Origin: Dendrobium chrysotoxum
Lineage: Eukaryota; Streptophyta; Magnoliopsida; Asparagales; Orchidaceae
Assembly: GCA_019925795.1 (NCBI GenBank)
Contig: CM034310.1
Coordinates: 27,122,520 to 27,186,519, forward strand
Direction: 5' to 3'
Length of the DNA: 64,000 nucleotides
Below are positions 22,069 to 33,629 of the stretch, one piece after another. The translations under genes were made by a program, and so were the position numbers. Positions within the stretch are counted from its first letter, which is position 1. Each line of letters starts with the position of its first letter. The notes below the pieces were generated by a model. It had not been told where the DNA came from. It saw only the letters and a list, made by a program, of their open reading frames with translations, and made no database searches.

Positions 22069-24658
22069 ATGGATCAACAAAACAATCTACCTACACCTTC
22101 AACTCAAAGCGTACGGGAGAAGGTTGATATCGCTTGGAACCATTTTACTGAGAGTAAAACTGCTGATGGTAGAAAGCAATACAAATGTCTTCATTGCAGA
22201 ACAATTTATAAGGGTGGAGGCATTAATAGGATGAAGCAACACCTAGTAGAGATTAAAGGTAACATTGCTTCTTATAAAAAGGTGTCATATAACATCTGAC
22301 ATCAGTGCAACATAATTTGAATGGAATAACAAAGTGAAAATAATAAGCACAAGAAGACCTATCGCAGTGTGTTGATTTATTTAGTGATGATCCGATTGAG
22401 GAAGAGAGGAGTTCATGTTCAGTCCCAAAATCATAAAGTTATGATATACAATATAAAGGGATTAATAAAGGAAAGAGAACAAATTGATGAAATTGATAAT
22501 TTTTTGTGCCTAGAATAAAACTAGGATCTCAATCATCCTTAAAAAGTGTAATGGCATCTAAGGATATAGTGCACTGTGCTTATTTGATAGTTGTTATGTG
22601 GTTTTATGACAATTGTATTCCATTCAATGGTATCAATTAACCTTTTAATCTTTTACAAAAAGGGTTATTGATGCAATTGCTGCAATAGAACCTGATTATA
22701 CATTTCCCTCTAACTATAGATTGAGAGTGAATCTATTACAAGATGCTAAAGACGAACGCAAGTTGCTAATGGAATCTTATATAAAAACATGAAAAGAAAC
22801 TAGTTGTATATTGATGGCTGATGGTTGGACAAATACAAGGAGTAGGACATTGATAAATTTTTTTATGTATTGTCCCCATGGAGTTTCATTTCCAAAATTA
22901 GTAGATGCATCTGATATCGTTAAAGATGCCATAATATTATATTCACTATTCACTGATATCGTTGAATGGGTTGTTCTAGAGAACATAATTCATTTTGTGA
23001 TAGATAATGCAGTAAATTATAAGAAAGCTGGTGAGTTATTGCATGGAAAATTTCAAAATATATATTGATCACCTTATGTTACATATTACATAAACCTCAT
23101 TATGAAAGATATTAGAAGCATGCCTTATATTATAAAACTTGCAAGAAAAGCTTCAAATATTATAATTTTTATTTATAACCATGCTTTTATATTGGCTTGG
23201 TTAAGGAAAAGAGCATATTGGACATAAATTATAAGTCCATGAGTAACTAGATTTTTAACAACATTTATTATCTTATGAAGTGTGCATGATCATAAACATG
23301 ATTTGTAAGTATTCATCACCAGTAAGGCTTACATTGATTCAATGTTATATAAGATAATAAAGGGGAAAGAGGCTGCCTCAATTATTTTGGATGTAAGGTT
23401 TTAGAATGATAGTTTAATAATTTTTAAATTATTAGGGCCTCTAATTAGGTTGCTAAGAATTATTGATGCTGATGAAAAGCCATCTCTTAGATATCCTTAT
23501 GATGGTATGTATAGAGCTAAAAATGTAATGAATCCATGTTTAGAAATAGTAAAAGAATGTACAAGCCCTTCACTAGTATCATAAAGAGAAAATGGGATAA
23601 TTAATTAAGACAAGAGATATATTCAGTAGCTTATTTTCTCAACTCTCATTTTCAGTATGACAGGAAAAATTACTGTAACAAGCCTGAAGTTATGCAAGGT
23701 CTAATAGAATTGATTGGCAATAAAGACATATGTGCTAAATTATCTTTAGTAATGAATGTGGTGAGGCTATTTTGTGATAATTTAGAAAGTTTTGGAAAGT
23801 CAATTGTATTAATATTGGCAAAAAAATGAAACCTGGTAAGATGATAATATTTTGAGATTTCATTTTAATATTTATGTAAATTATGATACTTTTTTTACAA
23901 TAAATACATTTGAACAAACCAATGTATGTTTATTGATTTATAGATAAAAGGTAGAAGATGTTTAGCTTTAGTATACCAGACCTATATAAAGTGGCTATTA
24001 GAATTCTTAGCAGACATCATCTTCATCAGCTTGTGAGAGGAACTAGAGTGTATTTGAGTAGATTCATACAAAAAGATAAAATCATCTTAACCACCAAAGG
24101 CTAAATGATATAGTATATGTTCGTTATAATCTCAATTTAAGAAATAGGACTATTTATAACTACTTTACATATCTTTTTAAACAATGATGCACATCATATT
24201 TATAAAATATTTATAACAATTATGTTGGTTGCAGCTTAGAAAAAGAAGTTATGATCTTTTGGACTATACAAGTATTGAACTTATTAATTTTTGGATCCTT
24301 GATGATAAGCCAACTCCAAAATTATATTTAGAAGACTTGGAGATAAAAATTTACAAAGATAATACAATTCATATATATATATATATATATATATATAAAC
24401 ATAACATCAACTTGACCAACCCTAAGTAAGATTGTAGATTAACTTATATCTTTTGACTTTCGAGTGTAATATAAAATATAGACTTATTATTTCACATTAA
24501 TAGTTTGCATATGAAGATAACTTAGCTAATATATATGATGAAGATGACATACTTCTATGTGAGGATGTTGAAGCATTTGGGATGCAAGATTTTGGTGAAG
24601 GAGGGATTGGAAAGAGAATTGAAGATGGTATGCATTCCTCAACACTCAATACACAATA
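22069..24658 (+). pseudogene. hAT transposase remnant (BED finger, DUF659, dimerisation domain)
   Basis: Reading across stops, the order is that of a plant hAT transposase. An N-terminal BED zinc finger at 22070-22290 (VREKVDIAWNHF, YKCLHC, MKQHL). A DUF659 block at about 22800-23060 (MADGWTNTRSRTLINF, FVIDNAVNYKKAGELL). A C-terminal hAT dimerisation region at about 23980-24170 (the SSSSACERNWSVFE-type block, here split by frameshifts, then LNHQRLNDI and VRYNL). Acidic tails at 24230-24360 and 24500-24650 (LLDYTSIELINFWI, YEDNLANIYDEDD). Many stops and frameshifts: inactive. A (TA)n run lies at about 24368-24397. Terminal inverted repeats were not identified. Confidence 0.8.
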
Positions 24659-24689
24659 GAGCTTGACAAAAGGTTGCATTCCTCTCCCA

Positions 24690-25250
24690 ATACAATGCTA
24701 TTTGGTCATCTTGTGTGGGAACCAAGAGCTGTGGGATGGCCAGACCACCTCATACGGGAACTTGGAGCTATAAGGTGTGTCATTTGGTGTGTTATTTGTG
24801 AAATATTTAGCTTATTAACTAGCAGTTTAGAATTATATATGAGTTTATAAGTATTTCTCTATTTTGTTATTTGTACAGTTATTACTAGTTTATTATTTAG
24901 TTCTACAATTTTATTGATAGTCATGTGCTATAGTTTATATATTTTGATGAAATAAAAGAAATATTATGGATGAGTTTAATTTTAGTACTTAGCTATTTTA
25001 GTAGCTCTATATTATGTAGTATGTAGTTTATTTAAAATGAATATTAGAAGAGAATCTGAAATATTTCAAAATTAAATTTTAGGATTTGCATGTCACAACT
25101 CAACATGATATGACCTATCTTGATTAGGTTGGGTTGTGATAAGCTTTGGTGATATTAAAGCAATAATTTTGGAACAAATAATCATATAGAGCTATAGAAT
25201 TTGATGTGTAAGTCAAGTGGGGTCATTTTAAGTCTATATGAGTGTTTAAT
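24690..25250. other. AT-rich DNA, no genes seen
   Basis: Stretch between the hAT remnant and the gypsy gag; may hold the hAT 3' end and the gypsy 5' leader. Confidence 0.3.
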
Positions 25251-25289
25251 ATTTTTTATTTCACGTGTATGTATGTTTAGTGGCATATT

Positions 25290-25764
25290 CTATATGATTA
25301 TGGATCCGTCATACCCAGATATGATGGAAAGGTAAAGTAGTAGTCAGGTAGCTCTTGTATATAGTATGACTCTGATAGTTGGTTCTGAAATCATTTCGTA
25401 GTTTACTAGTTTGGTAGCCTAGATATGGGTGAGGCATAGAGCTGAGTTCTTATTGTTAGATCCGATGAGGTTGATCAACATCTGTAGATATTTCTAAGAT
25501 TGAAGTTTCTGAGGTTTGAGGGTGTTGTTGAGCACATGAAAGTTGAGGACTAGTTTGAGAAGGTTAGAGAAGACATTTGATGGAATGCAGTGTCCTTCTG
25601 AGAGGAAAGTATCTTTAGTAGTTTTTTTATTAGATGGTGAGGCTGAGCACTGGTGGATGAGCTAGCAGGAGAAAAATATTAAGGGAGATTAAATTTTTTG
25701 CTTAGCTAAGAGTTCTCAGATGTGTTTAGAGTTTGGTTTGTACAACCTTCTATGCGACAGTAGA
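25290..25764 (+). pseudogene. Ty3/gypsy gag, first half (interrupted by an inserted retrotransposon)
   Basis: Broken frames give the core of a chromovirus-type gag: FLRFEGVVEHMKVED, a block matching MQCPSERKVSL, then FLLDGEAEHWWM and, at the very end, FVQPSMRQ. It stops at GTAGA (25760-25764), immediately followed by the LTR of the inserted element. The same GTAGA occurs at 44101-44105, where the gag reading resumes (EFF.LVQGE.. in place). So this and 44101-47553 were one element. Confidence 0.75.
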
Positions 25765-27560
25765 TGTAATAACCCAAAACTTTTAAAAATAATTAAAAAA
25801 TAAAAAATATAAATTTCTGTTGGAATTGGAGCACAGTGATGCTAATCCTTTGAGCACTATGACATTAGGCATAGAGCATTTTTTTCAGTATTTATAAATA
25901 ATTATAATTATTTTTTTTGTGAAGGAGAGAGAGGGAAATCTAGATTTTTAATCTTCGGATCGCTTTGCTGTTTTTATAAAAATTGTTCAGATAGAAGTAG
26001 GTGATTCTAATCTTATCTCTATTTTCAAAATTTTAATTTTGACCATTGGCTTCTCCTCAAAACTAATTTTACTATATTTTTTAGCTTTTTTGAACTTTTA
26101 TCGCATAATATTTTATATATTATCGTACTGATTATCCTAAATATTTTAACTGCAATATTTATAAATTTCACTAGGTAAAATAGAATTTACTAATTTTTTT
26201 ATGATTTATACGGTATAAAATTGGGTATTTTATTGAAGCATACTATTAATACAATCATTGAGAATAAAAATATATATGTGATTGGATAATAGCTAGTCAC
26301 TATTATTTTTATTATAATATGTGTAAAAGATAAGTAAAGACTGGTTGATATGTTAGTTGAAGATTGATTAACCTATATAGGATGGTGGGCCGATGAGCTT
26401 TCCATTAAATATTATGATTGGGTATTATCCTTTAATGATTCATGTGATATAATGATATAACGATTGAGAGTTTTAAAAAGTTATTATTGTGCTGATGGGT
26501 AAATAATGATGACTCTATTTTTTGAACCAATGCTTACTGGTTATTAATTAATATCTACTAAAAAACACCATAGCTAGGACTTCTTACTTGTTTAAGTGTT
26601 GTCACCAAAATGCATATTACATATTTATTATTACTATACAACTTTACTGATACTGTATTAATTTACTGTCATGATACATATTTATTATTACTGCATTGCT
26701 TTACTATTATTGCCACCTATTTTACTGATGACACTGTACCGATACTGTTACTAATATGGACATCGATATTATTTGATACTACTACTCATTCACTATTTAT
26801 GTTATTATTATTTATTCATTATACCGATACAGGGTATATAATATATTAAGCACGTGATATACTGAGCATGTGATAAAAATACTAATATATAAGAACTCGA
26901 TAGCATGTATACATCATTATAGGGTTTTACTATATTGATATGATTCTGACAGTCTTTACCGATGATTTTATTTTTTTTACTTTATATAATTTCTTTATTA
27001 ATTAATAGTACTAATACGATGATTGCTTTACCAATTCGATGCTTGTACTAGTTTATTGATTTTCCCAATGTACTATTTTATTAGCTTTCATACCGTGCTA
27101 TTTTTTTGTTTATAAATTCTACTACTACTGATCATGATTATATAAATGTTACTATTATAATTTGACTACATACATGCATATTATTTTTTGTCAGGTTTTG
27201 AGTTCAGTAGTAGGAATTGGATACTTGCTTGGCTCTTGATCTTGTTATGTGTGGTTAAATGATTTCAGGCTAGGACAAGGGAAGAAGAGTGTGAGATTGA
27301 CCAAGATCCTTCATGTTTAGCTTCTTATTATTTTAGTTTTTCTTTTTTACTCAAGAAAGGATAAATATGTTATGATTGTATAAATTGTGAGTAGTGTACC
27401 AGATTTTTGGAGAAATGAATGTAAATGTATATATTGATGTCTTAATCGATAGTTTTATTTTTGCTGGTATTTATATTGGTGAAAGAAATTATGTAGCTCT
27501 AGTTATGTAAATTAAATGATAAAAGAATATTTTTTTCAAATTAGATTCTAGGGTAGGATA
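25765..27560 (+). mobile_element. LTR1 of the three-LTR non-autonomous element
   Basis: Starts TGTAATAACCCAAAAC. Just past its end (27561 on) is atcAGTATCAAAGC, a decayed primer-binding site for initiator Met tRNA (TGGTATCAGAGC). Length 1796 bp. Collinear with LTR2 and LTR3: shared start TGTAACAACCCAAAA, GAGTGTGAGATTGACC (27287), ATGTATATATTGATG (27426). It is preceded by the 5-bp target duplication GTAGA. No coding sequence; a serine/leucine-rich hydrophobic frame near 26610 is chance. Confidence 0.85.
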
Positions 27561-27869
27561 ATCAGTATCAAAGCATAGTTATTAGAAGAATTGATTTGAT
27601 ATTAGAGTTGTAGGAATTGATTGTGAGTTGGGTAGATTGGATAGATTAAGGTGTATTATTTTGCATCCATAATTGATTGTATAAGTTAATGATATGTGAT
27701 TGAATGAATGTATGAGTATTTGATGGGAAAATATTGAGTTTAATGAGTTTTAATTCGTTATTTATTTTTATTCAATATGAATTTTGATCATACAAATTTA
27801 TTTTATATTGATTTTGTGCCTGAATTCTTAAGGGAAATGTCAGGGGTGAAATTTTTAAGGTGTGTAGAT
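27561..27869 (+). mobile_element. Internal segment 1 (309 bp, PBS to PPT, non-coding)
   Basis: Begins at the PBS-like atcAGTATCAAAGC and ends at a purine-rich stretch (caggggtgaaatttttaaggtgtgtaga) right before LTR2. Near-homologous to 32721-33008. No open frame: only the cis signals remain. Confidence 0.75.
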
Positions 27870-28237
27870 TATAACAACCCAAAATTTTTAAAAATAATTA
27901 AAAATAAAAATTTAAATTTTTGTTAGAGTTGGAGTGTAGCGACGCTAATCCTTTGAGTGCTACGCCATTAAGCCTAGATTACATTATTTTTTTCAATACT
28001 TATAAACAATTATAATTATTTTTTTCAGTGGAGTAAACAGAAAGAGAAATCTGTTATTTAAATCCCTTTGCCACTTTTACAAAAATTATTTAGATCGAAG
28101 TAGGTGATTCCAATCCTTTGTTTTCATAGATTTTGATTTTGACCACAGATTTCTCTTCAAAATTGGTTTTACTATATTTTTAGCTTTAGTGAACTTTTAT
28201 CGCATAACTTTTTATATGTTATCATATTGTTTATTGA
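27870..28237 (+). mobile_element. LTR2, 5' part
   Basis: Starts TATAACAACCC (TG mutated to TA) and is collinear with the first about 370 bp of LTR1 and LTR3, up to atcatattgtttat. It then jumps into unrelated sequence. It resumes at about 32421 after about 1.1 kb of LTR has been lost. Confidence 0.8.
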
Positions 28238-29089
28238 TGGGGGCTATGGAGTGAACTTTTAAATTGTATAAAAATCTAGGGCTATATCATCCCTAAATAA
28301 TGCTTAAATTTTCTTTGATATATAAAAATAATAATAAAACTCCACTTAATAAATACAAGCATACGTGTTGAATCAGGTAATAAAGTGATAGAGGAGAGTG
28401 TCAAACCCACAAAGAAGTAAGCTTACTCGTAATAAATTATCACTGTTTACTCAAATTGCAATAATTATTCTACTGAAATAAAAATAATACTTGTGGAGAT
28501 TTTATCACTGAATAAAATAGTAAAAATATTGGATATAATATTTAGCAAAAGTGTTTGGATTGATGAGTGCAAATTTTATATCTTTCCTAGTGAAACTTTT
28601 AATTATAGATGTGATTCAAGGTATATGCATCCCTAGATCTCTATCAAGCTTACAAGGGTGAAAAAGATATCTCTTAGCCTTCTATAGTTATAGTATCTCC
28701 TTAACAACCTAGAATATTTTACATCCTATGTCTAGGCATGCAAGTATCTTATCTTAATTATTATGAAATGGAATATTCACAGTGGTAGGGAAATATAAAG
28801 TTTAACATCCTAGCTTTGTACGAAGATCCAACGCACAATCAGATAAAATAGAGGGGTTTAGCGTTCATAAGACACTATAGTTTTTATATGAAAACCCCTG
28901 AAAAGGGGGAAAATCATGAGGCCTTGCCCATTTTAAATGAATCCACTAATTTTTGCAATTGATTACAAATGAGGCCTTTCCTTAAGAGAAGGCCTTAGCT
29001 CAATCTAGAAAATATACATCGTATAGAGTGTACTATATGGCAGGAGTTGGAAGAATTAATGTTGACATATTCATTTAGTTAGCAGGATT

Positions 29090-29440
29090 ATAGTTCAGCG
29101 ATGGTGGTCAGAAGGACCGTATTCATGTAACGGAGGTCGAAAAGATCATAATTAGGCGACAATGGTTAGAAGGATCGTAGTAGGCGGGCGACAGAGGTCG
29201 AAAGACCATAGTCGAACGACATTCATCAAAAGGACTATAGTCGAATGATAGTTGTTGGAATGATCATGGTCGAGCGACGGTGATCGGAATGACAGTAGTC
29301 AAGTGAAGGTGGTCGGAAGGACTGTAGTCGGTGGGTGAGGGAGGTCAGAAAGATCACAGTTGAGTGAAAGTGATTGGAAGGACCATCATCGATGAGAAAC
29401 AAATGTCAAAAAGACTATAATCGGGTAACTAGTAGTGGCC
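29090..29440 (+). repeat. Degenerate tandem array, about 29-bp unit, about 11 copies
   Basis: Approximate consensus cgacggtggtcggaaggaccatagtcgag, repeated head to tail with roughly 20-35 % divergence and a few length changes. Units begin near 29098, 29133, 29158, 29190, 29217, 29246, 29274 and 29304. Confidence 0.7.
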
Positions 29441-29805
29441 GAGCAAAAATTTGACGACCACTGGTGGCTGGGTAGAAGTCTGACGATGGTTGGTGGATGA
29501 GCGTAAATCTTAAGTCAGTTGGTAGAAGTTCGGCAATAACCGGTAGTTAGGAGGAAGTCCTTTAATAGTCGGCTACATGGCATAAATCCAGTATTAGTTG
29601 GTGGTCAGGAAAACGTTTGGCGATAGTTGGTAGTCAGGCAAAGTCCAAAGATAGTCGAAGGCCTAGAAAAAATCCAACATCAGTTGGTGTTCAGGCAAAT
29701 GTCTGGTGATAAATGGTGATCAGCCAGAAGTCCGGAGACAATCGATGGTCTGACAAAAATTTGGTAAAAGTCTAGCGACGGTCGGTGGCCGGGTGGTCAA
29801 GGAGG
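29440..29805 (+). repeat. Degenerate tandem array, about 33-35-bp unit, about 11 copies
   Basis: Units resemble gtctggcgatggttggtggtcaggcaaaa, for example at 29479, 29605, 29700 and 29775. Related to the adjacent 29-bp array through the gacggtcggtgg core, and to the short array at 31377-31510. Confidence 0.65.
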
Positions 29806-29900
29806 AGTCTGGTGGCAAGAGAACTCTGATTTCTTTCTTTCCTCTCTTCCTTCTCTACCTTGCTCCCCCCTTCCCCCGCCCCCGCCCCCTAATGAGAGGC

Positions 29901-29910
29901 CTATTTATAG
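29901..29910 (-). promoter_or_regulatory. TATA box, minus strand
   Basis: CTATAAATAG on the minus strand, followed downstream (lower coordinates) by a G-rich then GAGAGGAAAGAAAG leader and the 33-bp repeats. Layout like an LTR promoter. Confidence 0.45.
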
Positions 29911-30896
29911 TTTTTTAGGACTGTTATTACCAATAAATAGGAAGAAGATTTAAGACATGTTGGGAGTGTTTTGAATAGACGACCGATGTCGACTCCTTTG
30001 ATCGTGGACATTTTATCGAGTATTTAAGTTCCTTAATGATATTAGAATTTGGTGAGCCGCTTGATTTGACTATATGCATGTTACTTTTGAAAATCATTTG
30101 AAAGCCTAATTTATGATTTGAACCTTATAAATGTACTTTGTGTCCTTAATTTAAACCCATTGGGCCTAGGATTAGGTAAAATTTTGTGTCATTGGGTTCA
30201 CGTTTTTGAGACGTTCAATATGGGTATAAGTTTGCTGAAATCAGAGTTCATATGATCACGAATTTAAATTTGGAAATTTTTAAAGCAAATTTGCCTCAAG
30301 ATTCATGCTCGATCAAGATAATTTTTTGATGATATATCAGTTGTCTCCCTATTTTTGGACATCAAAGCTTGTAGAGTCAAAAAATATGTGTTGAATCTCT
30401 TCAAATTGTTCCAATATGAAATTATAATTTTTTTGATAATTATGAGGTGTGACCACTCCCTAGATATCAATATGGTCTTCCCCTCAGGGCTATAAACTAA
30501 GTAAAATACTCTTAAACATAAATTGAGTATGTCACAAAGTTGAGGAATCTATTGGAGCAAAAAATATTGAAAATTGTATTCCAAAACTTTAATAATTGCT
30601 CAAAATTAAATGTAGAGACTCTGTTGAGCTCGAAAGTGCCAAAATTGAGTTTGAAATATCAAAAAATGACTCTGGGGATGCCAAAAACATTTGAATCAGA
30701 CTGTCTGGATTGAAAATTAGGCCCGGACTCGATGTTACAGTAACCGTCTACTATAGTAACAGCCTGCTATAGTACCCGTCCATTAAAGTACCCGACTAGT
30801 TATGTATTGTTGCTATAGTAACCACACCTTTTTAAAAAGAATTTTCTTATTTCTTAAGAATTTTCTTTGATCTTATAGAATAATCCTCCTCTTTCA

Positions 30897-30908
30897 CCTA
30901 TAAATAGC
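30897..30908 (+). promoter_or_regulatory. TATA box, plus strand
   Basis: CCTATAAATAGC followed by ccccttatgg and a pyrimidine-rich leader. It points away from the minus-strand TATA about 1 kb to the left. Confidence 0.5.
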
Positions 30909-30964
30909 CCCCTTATGGCAGGGGAGAAATTGCACCATTTTTTCTTCTTCTTTTTCCTCCAACC

Positions 30965-31280
30965 TTCTTACAACAGGGGCCTTCCAGTATCTTGAATAGG
31001 GGCATCCCCTATCATGTTCTAGTTCCCCTCTTTATGTAGAAGAAAAATTTCCTTACTTTTTTTTTCTTGACTTTTGAATTTATTCTTATATTAGAGGCAT
31101 TCCATTATTTTTGATAAGCGACATCCCCTTTCAAATTGTAGTTCCCCTCTTTGTGTAGGGGTAGCCCTTGCATTTCTTCTCCTTCTCTTCTACACTTCTT
31201 CTTATATTTGAGACATTCCACTATTTTTGATAGGCGACATCCACTATCAAGTTTTAGTGCCCCTCTTTGTGTAGAAGGAG
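30965..31280 (+). repeat. Tandem triplication of about 115 bp
   Basis: Three copies of a unit containing ggcattccattatttttgat, gcgacatcccct, and agttcccctctttgtgtag, starting near 30975, 31093 and 31208. Copies 2 and 3 are most alike. Confidence 0.75.
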
Positions 31281-31376
31281 TCCTAATGAGAGTTTATTCT
31301 CTCAATAAACTACCCTTAATAGAAGAAGATCAACTACCTCTTACACCTCAAAGGGGATTCATTGATTTTCAGTAGA

Positions 31377-31510
31377 TGGGCAGAATTTTGATGATGATTG
31401 AGCAAAAGTCTTATGGCGATCGATAGCCGAGTGAAAATCTGACGGTGATCGACGTTCAGGTGTAAGTCTAGCAGCGATTAGCGACCGGGTGGTGAGCTGA
31501 AGGTGATAAT
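31377..31510 (+). repeat. Short array related to the 29.4-29.8 kb repeats
   Basis: About four units of the type gtctgacggtgatcgacgttcagg, same orientation as the 29440-29805 array, lying downstream of the plus-strand TATA and the triplication. Confidence 0.55.
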
Positions 31511-31768
31511 TGGATGGTGTGCCACTAATAGTAGCCAAATGAGAGGCCAATTATGGCTGATAATAGGTGAAGGACTGACGACAGACATCAGGCAAAGAGC
31601 CGATAATGGTGGTGGTTGAGTTATACTCTATTGAGAGTAGTAAGCAACCTTGATACTGGAGGAGAATTATGATCGACCTGATGGAGGTGGTCAGGTGGTG
31701 TGCCGATGGCAACAATTTAACAGTATATAAATAGTACCAAATAATCAAAGGCTTGCTTTATTCTTTCT

Positions 31769-32176
31769 TTGATGAAAGAGTTGCTTCATTTTGTTGGAGA
31801 TAGTATACCGATGGAGACAGGTAGAGGACATCTTGATGGAGGGATCGAATATTATGTCGATTACAATAGTTTAATGGCATACCCATGTTGCCAATTTAGT
31901 GAAGGCATGATGGTTTGTGAGAAGCTTTATTATGTGCTGATTATTGCTTCATAAAGATCCAGGAAAGACGTGTGCGTTCTTTCATTACATGACAGGAGTG
32001 TCTTTTAAGACATAAATCATATCATTGAAGGCTATATAAGAATTTAAGAAGCCACCAACCATTGATGGGCTGACTTCTAGCATGGCCTTTGAGGATTCTC
32101 CTACTTTTTCTAGTGATGATGATATTGAGAGCGAGCTGAGAAAAATATCTTCAAGTGAAGATCTTGTGATTATGTA
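31769..32176 (+). pseudogene. Unidentified coding remnant with acidic C-terminus
   Basis: Two frames look coding but are broken. One, at 31769-31951, contains FVGDSIPMETGRGHLDGG. The other, at about 31965-32176, reads PGKTCAFFHYMTGVSF, then (after two stops) KKPPTIDGLTSSMAFEDSP and TFSSDDDIESELRKISS, ending in SSEDLVIM and a TAA at 32174-32176. The serine/aspartate-rich end resembles the acidic tails of some retroelement polyproteins, but I do not recognise the family. Confidence 0.35.
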
Positions 32177-32420
32177 ATTTTTTATTATGGGATACTTTTG
32201 ATCATCTCTTTTTATTTGAGAGATTTTTGTATTAGATTGATGTTTATTTAAAATAATTTTCTTAGGAATTTTCCATATTTTGATTTATTGCCCCTAGTTA
32301 GAGTAATAATAATAGAGGAATTTATTCTTTCTATAATTTTTTTAGCTTTTGAGATTATTTGGTAATTATAAAAATGTATTTTTTCTAAGGCTTTTTTTAG
32401 CCTTCCAAGAATTTTAGTTG

Positions 32421-32720
32421 ATTTAAGGTCAGGGTAAAGAAGCAGAAGTGTGAGATTGACCAGGATCCTTTAGGTTTATGTTCTTATTATTTCAGCTATT
32501 CTTTTATACTCAATGTAGGATATATATGTTATGATTGTATAGATTCTGAGTAGTATACCTGATTTTGGGGGAAATGAATACATATGTATATATTGATGTT
32601 TTGATCAGCAATTTTATTTTTGTTGGTAGTTAAATTGATAAAAAAAAATTAGGTAGCTCTGAATGTGTAAATTAAAAGATAAAAGAATAATTCTTTCAAA
32701 TTAAATTCTGGGGCATAACA
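32421..32720 (+). mobile_element. LTR2, 3' part
   Basis: Resumes LTR homology at gatttaaggtcagggtaaag and carries GTGTGAGATTGACCAGGATCC. It ends ggcataaca at 32720, with the better-preserved PBS TGGTATCAAAGC at 32723-32734 (11 of 12 matches to the initiator-Met PBS). Confidence 0.8.
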
Positions 32721-33008
32721 ATTGGTATCAAAGCATAGTTGTTGTAATAATTGATTTGTTATGAGAGCTGTAGGAATTGATTGTGAGTTAGGTAGATTGG
32801 ATAGATTAAGGTGCATTATTTTACATCCATAATTGATTGCATAAGCTAATGACATGTGATTGAATGAACTATATGATATGAATTGATTGAGTTTAAAGAG
32901 TTTTAATTCATAATTTATTTTGATTCAATTTGAATTTTGATCATACAGATTTATTTTATTCTAATTTTGTGCCCAAATCCTTAAGGGAAATATCTAAGGT
33001 GGGTATAT
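32721..33008 (+). mobile_element. Internal segment 2 (288 bp, PBS to PPT, non-coding)
   Basis: Starts att then TGGTATCAAAGC and ends in ccttaagggaaatatctaaggtgggtatat, the polypurine-type end just before LTR3. Near-homologous to 27561-27869. Confidence 0.8.
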
Positions 33009-33629
33009 TGTAACAACCCAAAAGTTTTAAAAATAAATGAAAATAAAAAAAATTGAATTTCTATTTGAATTAGAGCAAAGTGATGCTAATCCTTTGAGCG
33101 CTGCAACATTAGGACTAGAGCACATTATTTTTTTTAATACTTGTAAACAATTATAATTATTATTTTTTGATGGAGAAGAGAGAAAGGGAAATCTAGATTT
33201 TTTATCTCTGGATCGCTTTGCCACTTTTACAAAAAGTATGAAAATCGAAGTAGGTGATTCTAATCTTATCTCTATTTTCAAATATTTTGATTTTGACCAC
33301 TTACTCTTCAAAACTAATTTTACTATACTTTTCCAGCATTATTGAACTTTGCCACACAACATTTTTTATGTTATCATATTTATTATCCTAAATTCTTTTA
33401 TTGGAATATTTATAAATTTTACCGAGTAAAATGAAAGTTATTGAATTTTTTTATGGTTTACGTTATATAGAAATTGGATATTTTTATTCAAGCATACTGT
33501 TAATAACTATTGAGAATGGAAATATATATGTGATTAAGTAATAGCTGGTCATTATTATTTGTATTATAATGTGTGTAAAAGATAAGGAAGGAGTGGTTAA
33601 TCTGTTAGTTGAATATTGATTGACCTGTA
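33009..33629 (+). mobile_element. LTR3, 5' part (split by SIRE-B)
   Basis: Starts TGTAACAACCCAAAAG; collinear with LTR1. It ends at CTGTA (33625-33629), the target duplication of SIRE-B, and continues at 42891. Confidence 0.85.

Larger units (their letters stand above)
28238..32420. mobile_element. Unclassified 4.2 kb block replacing the middle of LTR2
   Basis: Begins TGATGGGGGC and ends near ccttccaagaatttta; flanked on both sides by LTR2. It contains no recognisable transposon protein. It holds three degenerate short-repeat blocks (29090-29440, 29440-29800, 31377-31510), two divergent TATA-like boxes, a roughly 110-bp triplication (30960-31280), CTATAGTAAC-type repeats (30735-30830) and a small open frame at its right end. 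A start with 'gagagtgtcaaacccacaaag' (28397-28417) resembles sequences seen in some plant LTRs. Probably an LTR-type element of a family I cannot name. Confidence 0.5.

Noticed and set aside
26610..26849. Hydrophobic open frame rich in Leu/Tyr
   Set aside because: Chance frame in AT-rich LTR1; the homologous stretch of LTR3 (43111-43293) reads differently.
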